Source: Rhizobacter sp. Root404
Lineage (GTDB): Bacteria; Pseudomonadota; Gammaproteobacteria; Burkholderiales; Burkholderiaceae_C
NCBI RefSeq assembly: GCF_001425865.1
Contig: NZ_LMDS01000005.1
Coordinates: forward strand, 1,284,435 to 1,348,434
DNA: 64,000 nucleotides
Reading direction: 5' to 3'
Shown: positions 35,560 to 43,773 of the stretch, piece by piece
How the letters are laid out: each line of letters starts with the position of its first letter
How positions within the stretch are numbered: position 1 is the first letter of the stretch
Program-made: the position numbers and the translations under genes
Notes under the pieces: generated by a model
What the model was told of the DNA's origin: nothing
Seen by the model: the letters and a program-made list of their open reading frames with translations, nothing else
Databases searched by the model: none

Positions 35560-36231
35560 ATGGCTACCCCCTCGACCGTTCTCGCCGACCAGCCCGCCGC
35601 GCCGCTGCGCGAGCGCGCGCTCTACGAGCAGGTGGCCGAGCGGCTGCGCGGCCGCATCCTCGCCCACACGCTGCACCCGGGCAGCTGGATCGACGAGCAG
35701 GCGCTGGCAGCCGAATACGGCATCAGCCGCACGCCGCTGCGCGAAGCCCTGAAAGTGCTGGCCGCCGAAGGTCTGGTGACGATGAAGCTGCGTCGCGGTG
35801 CGTATGTCACCGAGGTGTCGGAGCGCGACCTCGCCGAGGTCTATCACCTGCTCGCACTGCTCGAGAGCGACGCCGCGCTGGTCGTCGCGCGCAGCGCCAG
35901 CGCAGCCCAGCTCGCCGAGCTGCTCGCGTTGCACCAGCAGCTCGAGGATGCGGTGGCCGACCGCGACGCGTTCTTCGCCGCCAACGAACGCTTCCACATG
36001 AAGCTGCTGGAGATCGCCGACAACCGCTGGCGCAACCAGCTCGTGGCCGACCTGCGCAAGGTGATGAAGCTGAACCGCCACCACTCGCTGTTCAAGCAGG
36101 GCCGGCTCGAGGCCTCGTTGAAGGAGCACCGCCAGCTGATGGCGGCGCTGAAGGCGCGCAACGGCGAAAGGGCCCAGGCGCTGATGCAGCAGCACTTCGC
36201 CAATGGCAAGGAAGCGGCGTCGCTGACCTGA
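35560..36231 (+). CDS. GntR family regulator, FadR/FCD subfamily
   Basis: A 223-residue transcription factor. The N-terminal winged helix-turn-helix has YEQVAERLRGRILAHTLHPG near residue 22, then the recognition part ALAAEYGISRTPLREALKVLAAEGLV near 50-75. The C-terminal all-helical FCD domain includes FFAANERFHMKLLEIADNRW, where Asp/His residues normally bind a metal and a carboxylate ligand. An acyl-CoA or a propionate-pathway acid is a reasonable effector. It is divergent from mcm over a palindrome and is likely autoregulated. An in-frame GTG lies six bases before the chosen ATG. Confidence 0.88.
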   Translation: MATPSTVLADQPAAPLRERALYEQVAERLRGRILAHTLHPGSWIDEQALAAEYGISRTPLREALKVLAAEGLVTMKLRRGAYVTEVSERDLAEVYHLLALLESDAALVVARSASAAQLAELLALHQQLEDAVADRDAFFAANERFHMKLLEIADNRWRNQLVADLRKVMKLNRHHSLFKQGRLEASLKEHRQLMAALKARNGERAQALMQQHFANGKEAASLT

Positions 36232-36264
36232 AAGTACGCCGCCGCGCTGCGACACAATGGCGCC

Positions 36265-36777
36265 ATGCCCGACCGCCCTGCCCTCAGCCTGATCGCCGCC
36301 GTCCCCCGCAATGGGGCGATCGGCAAGGACAATGCGCTGATCTGGCGCGAGCCCGAGGACCTGAAGAACTTCCGCCGCGTCACGATGGGCTCGCCGGTGA
36401 TCATGGGCCGCAAGACCTGGGACTCGCTGCCGGAGCGCTTTCGGCCGCTGCCGGGGCGGCGCAACCTCGTGGTCACGCGCAATCCGACCTGGCATGCCGA
36501 GGGCGCCGAAGCGGTCCGGTCGATCGACGCGGCGCTGGCGTTGCTCGCCGGGACCGCGAAGGCCTTCGTCATCGGCGGCGCCCAGCTCTACGCACTCGCC
36601 CTGCCGCGGGCCGAAGAGCTTGTGCTCACGGAGATCGACGCGGAACTCGATGGCGACGTGTTCTTCCCGCCGTGGGACCGCGCGCACTTCACCTGCACCG
36701 CCCGAGATCCGCGCGACGGCTACAGCTTCGTCACGTACCGCCGCTTGCCTGCTGGCGCCGGGCCGGCCGACATCTGA
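36265..36777 (+). CDS. folA: Dihydrofolate reductase
   Basis: A 170-residue dihydrofolate reductase that makes tetrahydrofolate with NADPH. Key parts are SLIAAVPRNGAIGKDNALIWREPEDLKNF-type sequence at the N-terminus (residues 8-36, with the WREPED catalytic acid), VIMGRKTWDSLPERFRPLPGR near residue 45, and the cofactor loop FVIGGAQLYALAL near 95. In the first block Leu-Pro-Trp of many enzymes reads LIWRE. It follows the GntR gene by 33 bases. Its stop lies only three bases from the stop of the convergent giant operon, with no visible terminator between them. Confidence 0.95.
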   Translation: MPDRPALSLIAAVPRNGAIGKDNALIWREPEDLKNFRRVTMGSPVIMGRKTWDSLPERFRPLPGRRNLVVTRNPTWHAEGAEAVRSIDAALALLAGTAKAFVIGGAQLYALALPRAEELVLTEIDAELDGDVFFPPWDRAHFTCTARDPRDGYSFVTYRRLPAGAGPADI

Positions 36778-36780
36778 CGT

Positions 36781-38745
36781 TCATTTGACGACGTCGAACT
36801 TCAGCCCGCTCGCGCCTTCGCCGCGGCCGGTCGTCTTGCTGCGACCGATCCAAAGCAAGGCGCGGCCCGACGCATCACGCGCGTAGTTGAATGCGCGCTT
36901 GAGCTCGATCCCCTCGCGCGGCACTTCTTCCTCTTCGAGGCGCAGGAAGTCGGTCGTTGTCAGCGACGCGGGGTCGCCCGGCGTCAGGCGCAGGATCTCG
37001 CCGCGCGGGTGGAACATGAAGCCCTGCAGCTTGTTGTCGTCCGGCCCGCTCACCGGCTTGGGCTCGACGAACGGCAGGTTGCGCAGCCGCTCGATGAAGG
37101 CCTTGTAGTCGACGTTGCGCGGCTCGTCCATCGGCCCCGGCGTGACCTGGTAGAACTGCGTGACGACCCCGCGCTGCAGCTGGATCGACCAGTTCAACGC
37201 ACTCGCGTGCTCGCGCTTGACCGGCAGGAACGGGATCCAGTGCGCCGCCACCGGCGTCTGCAGCGTGTAGCTCAGCGGCGCGCCGCCCTCGGCGACGACC
37301 GCGCCGCTCGGCAGCGCCAGGCGCTGCGTGGTCGACAGGCGGCCGCTCTCGAAGCCGCGGTCCAGCGCGTCGCCCGAGGTGCCCTGCACGCGCTTCTCGA
37401 TCGCCCAGGCGATGTTGGCCATCTCGTCGCGCATCATCAGCACGTGTTCGAGCGGCGGACCCTCCTGCGTCTCGAGCGCGGGGCACAGATAGAGCGAGCC
37501 GTCGAGCCGCGTGCGCGTGCCGTTGGCGGCGGGGGCACTGCTCATGCCGTACAGCGTCCATGGCGTGCCGTCCGGGTTGCGCGCAGGCGGAATCGGCACC
37601 GTGATGCCGAAGTTGTCGGTCACGCTGAACTCGGCGACGCGGTAGACCGCGTTGGTCGGCAAGGTCATCGGCAGCACGAACCAGTCGTTGCCGAACACGA
37701 GCGCGTACTCCATCACCGCGAGCCGCGCCAGGTCGCTCTTGGCGGCGCCGAGGCGGCCGAAGTTGACCTGCCCGTCCTCGAACTCCCAGTAGCGATCGGC
37801 CGGCATGCCGGGGTAGCGCGCGATCGTCGGCATCGGCGGGCGCTCCGGCTTCCACTCGGTGGCGCCCTGGGCCATCGGCGGGATGCCGGCAGCGGGGGCG
37901 CGCGCCGTGAAGGTGTGCCAGTCGAGCAGGCCGTCGGTGTATTCGTCGGCGTCGAGACGCACCTCCGGCACCACCCCGTCGGAGCGCAGGCCGAACGCGT
38001 ATTCGAGCCGCTGCGGGTTCCAGTAGGCGCTCGCGCCCGCGGTGTCCCTGTCGACGACCAGGTCGTCGAGCCAGGCCATCCAGGCGGTCAGCACGGCGCG
38101 CACCGCGGCCGGCGCGGCGATGCCCAGTCCCGCCACGACCGCCTCGATGCCGGCGTCGTTGCCGGCGAGCGGGCGCAGCGTGCGCGCCAGGCCGTCGGCA
38201 TCGATCGCGCGGCCGCCGAGCAGGCGGTGCCAGACGAAGCCGGCGTTGTCGGCGACCGGATCGGCCGGGTCGGCGATGGCCGCGGTGAACGCCGCGCGCA
38301 GCGGTTCGACGGCGCCGCCCTGCCCGGCCGCGCGCAACATGCGCATCAGGTGCTGGCCGGCTTGGGCGTTGAGCTTGGCGTGGACAGGCAGCACGCGCTC
38401 GGCCTCGACGATGGCCTCCAGCGGTGGCGTGGCGCCGCCGAATGCGCGGTCGGGCACTGCGCCGCCGGCGTGCACGAGGCGCGAGATCGGCGCGCCCCGT
38501 ACGCGCATCGCCGCGCCGATCGGGCTGCCGGCGTCTTCGCCCTGGAACTCGCTGAACTGCCACTGGCGCGCCAGCATCCACAGCGGGTCGGCGAGCGGCG
38601 CCTGCAGACCGAGCGTGGTGTCGTCGCTGGTGGGCATCGGGTCGAGGCGCGACCAGGTGGTCGCCGACGGGTCGGGCTGGAGGATCGCCACGTTCAGCGC
38701 CGCCACGTTGGCGGCTTTCATCGAGACACGGAACGGTGCGCTCAT
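36781..38745 (-). CDS. Giant-operon protein D (654 aa), unknown function
   Basis: A 654-residue protein that is last in the four-gene operon. I cannot assign a function. The N-terminal third has a striking LWMLARQWQFSEFQGEDAGSP block near residue 54 that I recall from uncharacterised bacterial proteins of the same neighbourhood type. No signal peptide, membrane segment, P-loop or catalytic motif is visible. The middle is rich in Trp, Tyr and Pro in a beta-like pattern (YWEFEDGQVNFGRLG, VFGNDWFVLPM). A ribosome site CCAGGAGCAAC precedes the ATG at 38745. It follows protein C by 31 bases. A structural or scaffold role is a guess. Confidence 0.85.
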   Translation of the reverse strand: MSAPFRVSMKAANVAALNVAILQPDPSATTWSRLDPMPTSDDTTLGLQAPLADPLWMLARQWQFSEFQGEDAGSPIGAAMRVRGAPISRLVHAGGAVPDRAFGGATPPLEAIVEAERVLPVHAKLNAQAGQHLMRMLRAAGQGGAVEPLRAAFTAAIADPADPVADNAGFVWHRLLGGRAIDADGLARTLRPLAGNDAGIEAVVAGLGIAAPAAVRAVLTAWMAWLDDLVVDRDTAGASAYWNPQRLEYAFGLRSDGVVPEVRLDADEYTDGLLDWHTFTARAPAAGIPPMAQGATEWKPERPPMPTIARYPGMPADRYWEFEDGQVNFGRLGAAKSDLARLAVMEYALVFGNDWFVLPMTLPTNAVYRVAEFSVTDNFGITVPIPPARNPDGTPWTLYGMSSAPAANGTRTRLDGSLYLCPALETQEGPPLEHVLMMRDEMANIAWAIEKRVQGTSGDALDRGFESGRLSTTQRLALPSGAVVAEGGAPLSYTLQTPVAAHWIPFLPVKREHASALNWSIQLQRGVVTQFYQVTPGPMDEPRNVDYKAFIERLRNLPFVEPKPVSGPDDNKLQGFMFHPRGEILRLTPGDPASLTTTDFLRLEEEEVPREGIELKRAFNYARDASGRALLWIGRSKTTGRGEGASGLKFDVVK

Positions 38746-38776
38746 GGTCGTGTTGCTCCTGGTTCGCGGGGCAGGT

Positions 38777-41700
38777 TCATTCGCTGACGACGTTGGTGCC
38801 GGCCGCCATCGTCATGAAGCTCTTCGCGGTGTTCTGGTCGTAAGCCGCGCGCAGCGCCGCGAGGTTCTTCGAGACCAGCACACCGAAGTCGACCGAGGGC
38901 ACGTCCTGCTTGAAGTTGTTCGACAGGAACAGGCCCGGAAGCAACAGGCCGAGCCCTTTCAGGTCGGCCGGCCGCACCGCGCGCACCCGCGAAAGCGCGA
39001 GCGCCTCGTCGACGACGCCGAGCAGCGCGTCGAGGGTCCAGTTCTGCAGGTCCTTGTCGTGCGGCACCGCGAGCAGCATGCTCTGTGGCGCGCGTGCGCC
39101 GGGTGCGTCGAAGTGGAAGCCCAGGCCGGTGGTCTCCTTCGGCGCCGGGATGGCCTCCATCCACTCGTCGACGTAGAGACCGGCGAAGGTGTCCGCAGCG
39201 CCGAGCGTGGTGAGCGCGTCCGGCGCGTGCGCGACGACCGCGACCACGCCGCGCAGGTCGTCCTTCGGGTCGGGCGGCAACGCGCCCCAGTGCTTCACCT
39301 GGACACCAGGTTGCGCCGAGGTCTGCAGCAGCTTGAAGTCGCCGCCCTGCTGCGGCAGGCCCATCGCCTCGGCAGCGGTCAGCGCGTCGCTGAGCAGGCC
39401 GGCGGTCTCGTGCACGCAGCCGAGCTTGGGCAGCCAGCCGGCGATCGCCAGATCGTCGCCGCGCAGCAGCGTCGCGCGCGCCGCGAGCGAGGTCGCCGAC
39501 TCGGCCGCGAAGCCGCCGAGGTCGAAGGTCGGCAGCACCGGAAACGATTCACCCATCACGGCCTTGATGCGTGCGATCGCCTTGCGCACCTGCTCGCCGA
39601 AACGCTGCGTTGCCTCGGGTGCGGGTGCGGCTGCACGGCGTCCCCGCACTTCGGCGAGCAGCGCGGCGGCGCGGTCGTGCGCCGCGATCAACGTGTCGCC
39701 ACCCGCCACCTGCGCGCCGCCGTCCGCGACCGGCTGGCTGGCCAGCGCGCTGCGCCAGCCGAGCGCGTCGGCCTGCGCGAGCGCGGCCTGCAACTGCGCC
39801 AGCAAGGCTCGGTTGGCGGGCGCAGCCGGGTCGGGCACCACGGGGGACTCGGGTGGATCGGGCTCGGGCGGGATCACCGCGGCGGCCGCCGCCACGGCGC
39901 CCTGCAGCGCCTGCTCGACCGCGTCGGCGTGCGCGTCGGCGGTGGTCATGCGCGCGATCAATTCGGCGACCTGCACGCCGGCGAACTCGCCGTGATTCAG
40001 CGTCGCGTCGGTCTCGACGCCGTCGCGCGCCTGCACCATGTCCATGCGGCGCAGCGGCCGGGTCTTGTCGAGCAGGCGCTTCAGCAGCCACGCGAACGAC
40101 TCGAACTCGACCAAACCGACGCTGCCGGCCGGTGCCCCCGCCGGCGCGTCGGGCTGCATCACGATCGCCATCTGGTCGGCGGCGGCGCCGAACGCCGCGC
40201 GCGCCTTGGCGTTCAACAGGGTCGCGAGCCGCTCCTGCACCGCGCTCTGCCCGCCGGCGCGTTGCGCCTCGCTGCCGAGCACCAGCGCGAGCGGCGACAG
40301 GCCGAGTTCGGTGAGCGAGGCCTCGAGCGGGTTGCCGGTGTCGTCCCAGCGGAACTGCGCTCGGCCGTCGTAGACCGTGCCGGTGTCGACCTTGCGTAGC
40401 ACGCGGGCGTGGAAGCGGTAGCGCGCCGGCGCGCCGAGCAGCCGTGCCAGCCAGGCGTTGAGCCGCGGTTCGAGCTGCGCGGCCAGGTCGTTCATCGGCG
40501 CCCACGCGCCGGCGTCACCGCCTTGCATCGCGACGACCACGCGCTGCGTGTAGCCGCGGGTCGAGTGCGGTGTGTCGATCACGTGCATCTCGGGCGGGCG
40601 GGTCTGCTTGTCGAGCGTGGCCATTGCCGCGCCCGCGGCCTCGAGATTGCCGCCGACGATCTGGTGCACGCTCTCGGCCACCAGCAGGTCGGAGACCGAA
40701 TCCATCAGGTCGATCAGGTCGTCGATCCAAGGCTTGACCTTGGCGCGGTCGGCGCCGGGCACGAGCGCCGGGGAGACCGCGTCGATGCTGCGGCCATTGC
40801 TCTGGTACTCGCCGACCAGGCGCACGCCGTCGATCACGTCGCGCGCCGAGATCTTCTCGCCTTGCGCGTCGTCCGGGCCGGTGGGCTTGAGCGGATAGCG
40901 CAAGCGGTAGTCGAGGATGTGCTGCGACAAACCGTGGTCGCGCAGCGAACGCTCGAAGCGGTAGCCGAGCAGCGCCGCCATCGACTGGCCGTTCGAGAGG
41001 CCTTCGAGCAGCCGCTTCGCGCGCTTGACGCGGGCCGAGCTGAGGTCGAGGTCGAACGCGCCGCCGGCGGCTTCGCGGTTCGCGAGGTGGCCGCTGCGCA
41101 GGATGGCCGCGGTCGTCGCCTGCTGGATCGACGGCGCGTGGACGTAGCCCAGGCTGTCGGCGCTGCGCTGGTCGGGCAGGCGCGAATCCGGCTTCAGGTT
41201 CTCGACGACGCCCCAGGCGCCGATGTGCAGGCCGCGCGGCGTGGCCTCGCGCATCTGGTCGAGGCGCTTGGTCGCGAGCGAGGTGATCCAGGCATCGAGC
41301 CGGTACGCGGCGACGTCGAGCGTGCCGCGCAATGCGAGGTCGAGTTCGCCCGCCTTGCGTGCCTGCAGGAACTCAAGGCTCTCGTTGAAGGTCGCGATAT
41401 TGCGCAGGTGCTCCGGGCCGTTGCGCACCGCCTCGACCAGCCGCGTGCCGATGTAGGCCTCGACGCTCTGGTTGCCGGTCGTGCCGATCAGTTGCAGGCC
41501 GAGCAGCGCACCGGCGTGGCCGATCTCGATCTGGTCGCCGACCAGCGTGGTCCTGTCGACCGAGATCAGCTCCGAGTAGCCCATCCGGCGTGCTGCGAGC
41601 TTGGCGGTGGCGCTGACCAGCGGCGACTTGTCGAGGTGGCCGTAGAACAGCTGGCGGCCGCTGTGCAGCACCTCCTCGTCGGCCGCGAAGCCGAGCATCG

Positions 41701-43744
41701 CCTCCAGCAGCGACTCGCCGTTCTGCATCGCCTTCAGCGGCTGGCGCAGCGTGGGATTCGGCGTGCGCAGCAGCGCGAGCAGGCTGGCGACGAAGTTGCG
41801 CGCCAGGGCGGCGTCGGCCGGCAGCTCCTGCTTCGGGTTGGCCGGGTCGCGCTGGACCCACGGCACCGCGTTCAGCGACGACGGTTTGGGCCGCACCGCG
41901 CAGCCGCTGATGAACGGCGATTTCATGCCCCAGGGCTGGCGCTCGAGCAGGTCCGCGACCATGAACTGGATCAGCATGCGCTGGCCGAACGCGAGGTCCT
42001 TGATGTCCGGGTAGTTCTCGATCGCCGCCGGGCCGACGACCTGCCAGAACTGCTTGGCGACCGACCACGGCTGCATCGCGAGCACCTGGTGCAGCTGGTG
42101 CGCGGCCGGCACGCTCAGCGTCGGCACGAGTTGGGCGGCGCTCTCCCAGTAGCCGCGGAACCAGCCGATCGCCTCGAGCAGCTCGGTCTCGAGCGCGGAA
42201 CGCGGCTCGGCCTTGAAGCCGCGCGCGGTGATCGGCAGGATGCCGTAGGGCTGGTTGCCCACGCGCAGCGCCGCGAGCGGGCCGTTCGGGCGCAGGTAGC
42301 GCACCGCGTGCGCGCGCAGGGTGTCGATCGCGCTGTCGGTCAGCAGCGTCTGGTTCGGGTCGAGCGGGTTCCAGAAGTAGCGCAACGTGTAGCCGAGCGT
42401 CGCGTTCCACAGCGCATTGATCATGTGGCCGGCCGTGGCGCCCTCCTGCAGGTCGGCGCCGGGGATCAGCGTGGCGTCGAAGGTGCCGATTCCTTGCGCG
42501 GGCGGCAGGCCGAGCAGCAGTTGCAGTCGCGCGCCGGCACCAGCGAGTTCGTCGACCACCACCGGGCCGGGGCCGGCGGCCGCGGCCACGCCGCCGATCG
42601 CCTCGGCCTGCGCGTCGGCGACGGTCGGGTCGAGTGCGGCCGCCACGTCGCCGCCGTTCGCCGCGAAGCCGGCGCGCACGCTGCCGGTGTTGTTGGTCGG
42701 CGTGGCCTGCGCGACGAACTTCAGGCCCTCGGCGTGCTGGTGGTTGTTCAGCAGGTCGGCGACCAGCGCCGCGCCCGACTCGGGTGTCTGCGTCCAGTCG
42801 ACGCCGAGGACGACGAGCCGGTCCAGGCCCTGCGCGAGCGTGGTGCCCCGGCGCAGGTCGCGGGCCGTGACCGTGATCGCCATGCCGGCCGCGACGGCAG
42901 CCGGGTAGTCGACGAGCCAGGCGCGGTCGTCGGCGAACGGGTTCCACTGGGCAGGGTCGTCGACCAGCAGCGGATCGAACAGCGGGGACATCGGCAGCAG
43001 GTCGGCGACCGGCGCGCCCCACTTGCGCAGCACCTCGACGCCGCCGCGAAAGCCGACCGCGACGAAGCGCTCCGGCAGCACCGCGGCCACGACTTCGCGC
43101 GCATCGGGCGAGGCCATCGGCACGGCCGCCAGATCGAAGTCGGGCGCGGCCGCGTTGCCGATCTGGCCGACGTTGGCGGGCGTCAGCATGCGCACGAGGT
43201 AGGCGGCACGCATCGGGCCGTAGGGGATCGCGATCTCCTGCCAGGCCGAGCTGCTGTCCTGCGGGCTCGCGAAGCGTTGCGTCCAGTAGCGCTGGGCGGC
43301 TTCGACCTCGGCCGGCGTCAACCCCGGCTCGTGCTGGAACGCATGCAGCGGATCGGGGTAGATGCGGATCATCAGCTGCGTGGTCGCGTCGTCGTAGCGG
43401 GTCTGGATCGCGACCGGCATCAGCAGCACCGGGTGCTGGGTGTCGAGCGCCTCGACCATCAGCGCCGGGTCGCGCGCCGCACGCAAGCCTTCGGAGATCT
43501 CGACGATGCCGCGCAGTTGCGCCTTGGTGCCGTCGATCTGTTCACGCGACTTGGCGGCCAGGGATGCGACGCGCTGCCTGGCGCGTTGCTGCGTGCGCTC
43601 GCTCGCGCCGTCGCGCTGCAGCAGCGCGAGTTCGCGCTCGGCCTGCTGCAGCGCGGCGCGCGCGGCGCGTTGCGTGTCGCGCGCGGCGGCGAATTGCGCG
43701 CGGGCCTTGGTGATGGCTTGTCGGTTCAGGTCGAGCAGGGGCAT
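38777..43744 (-). CDS. Giant-operon protein C (1655 aa), unknown function
   Basis: A 1655-residue protein of unknown function. Residues about 8-75 (KARAQFAAARDTQRAARAALQQ and on) form a strong Ala/Arg/Gln-rich coiled coil. A large folded region follows with the notable block LRVGNQPYGILPITARGF near residue 500 and many Leu-rich helices. Near residue 1270 lies a proline-rich linker (PPEPDPPESPVVPDPAAP), and a final C-terminal domain of about 380 residues ends FMTMAAGTNVVSE. No signal peptide, membrane helix or enzyme motif is seen. The start at 43744 has the strong ribosome site CCGAGGAGACACC. The long open frame upstream in the same phase is only a shadow of protein B. Confidence 0.88.
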   Translation of the reverse strand: MPLLDLNRQAITKARAQFAAARDTQRAARAALQQAERELALLQRDGASERTQQRARQRVASLAAKSREQIDGTKAQLRGIVEISEGLRAARDPALMVEALDTQHPVLLMPVAIQTRYDDATTQLMIRIYPDPLHAFQHEPGLTPAEVEAAQRYWTQRFASPQDSSSAWQEIAIPYGPMRAAYLVRMLTPANVGQIGNAAAPDFDLAAVPMASPDAREVVAAVLPERFVAVGFRGGVEVLRKWGAPVADLLPMSPLFDPLLVDDPAQWNPFADDRAWLVDYPAAVAAGMAITVTARDLRRGTTLAQGLDRLVVLGVDWTQTPESGAALVADLLNNHQHAEGLKFVAQATPTNNTGSVRAGFAANGGDVAAALDPTVADAQAEAIGGVAAAAGPGPVVVDELAGAGARLQLLLGLPPAQGIGTFDATLIPGADLQEGATAGHMINALWNATLGYTLRYFWNPLDPNQTLLTDSAIDTLRAHAVRYLRPNGPLAALRVGNQPYGILPITARGFKAEPRSALETELLEAIGWFRGYWESAAQLVPTLSVPAAHQLHQVLAMQPWSVAKQFWQVVGPAAIENYPDIKDLAFGQRMLIQFMVADLLERQPWGMKSPFISGCAVRPKPSSLNAVPWVQRDPANPKQELPADAALARNFVASLLALLRTPNPTLRQPLKAMQNGESLLEAMLGFAADEEVLHSGRQLFYGHLDKSPLVSATAKLAARRMGYSELISVDRTTLVGDQIEIGHAGALLGLQLIGTTGNQSVEAYIGTRLVEAVRNGPEHLRNIATFNESLEFLQARKAGELDLALRGTLDVAAYRLDAWITSLATKRLDQMREATPRGLHIGAWGVVENLKPDSRLPDQRSADSLGYVHAPSIQQATTAAILRSGHLANREAAGGAFDLDLSSARVKRAKRLLEGLSNGQSMAALLGYRFERSLRDHGLSQHILDYRLRYPLKPTGPDDAQGEKISARDVIDGVRLVGEYQSNGRSIDAVSPALVPGADRAKVKPWIDDLIDLMDSVSDLLVAESVHQIVGGNLEAAGAAMATLDKQTRPPEMHVIDTPHSTRGYTQRVVVAMQGGDAGAWAPMNDLAAQLEPRLNAWLARLLGAPARYRFHARVLRKVDTGTVYDGRAQFRWDDTGNPLEASLTELGLSPLALVLGSEAQRAGGQSAVQERLATLLNAKARAAFGAAADQMAIVMQPDAPAGAPAGSVGLVEFESFAWLLKRLLDKTRPLRRMDMVQARDGVETDATLNHGEFAGVQVAELIARMTTADAHADAVEQALQGAVAAAAAVIPPEPDPPESPVVPDPAAPANRALLAQLQAALAQADALGWRSALASQPVADGGAQVAGGDTLIAAHDRAAALLAEVRGRRAAAPAPEATQRFGEQVRKAIARIKAVMGESFPVLPTFDLGGFAAESATSLAARATLLRGDDLAIAGWLPKLGCVHETAGLLSDALTAAEAMGLPQQGGDFKLLQTSAQPGVQVKHWGALPPDPKDDLRGVVAVVAHAPDALTTLGAADTFAGLYVDEWMEAIPAPKETTGLGFHFDAPGARAPQSMLLAVPHDKDLQNWTLDALLGVVDEALALSRVRAVRPADLKGLGLLLPGLFLSNNFKQDVPSVDFGVLVSKNLAALRAAYDQNTAKSFMTMAAGTNVVSE

Positions 43745-43773
43745 GGTGTCTCCTCGGGGATGCGCGGACGTCC

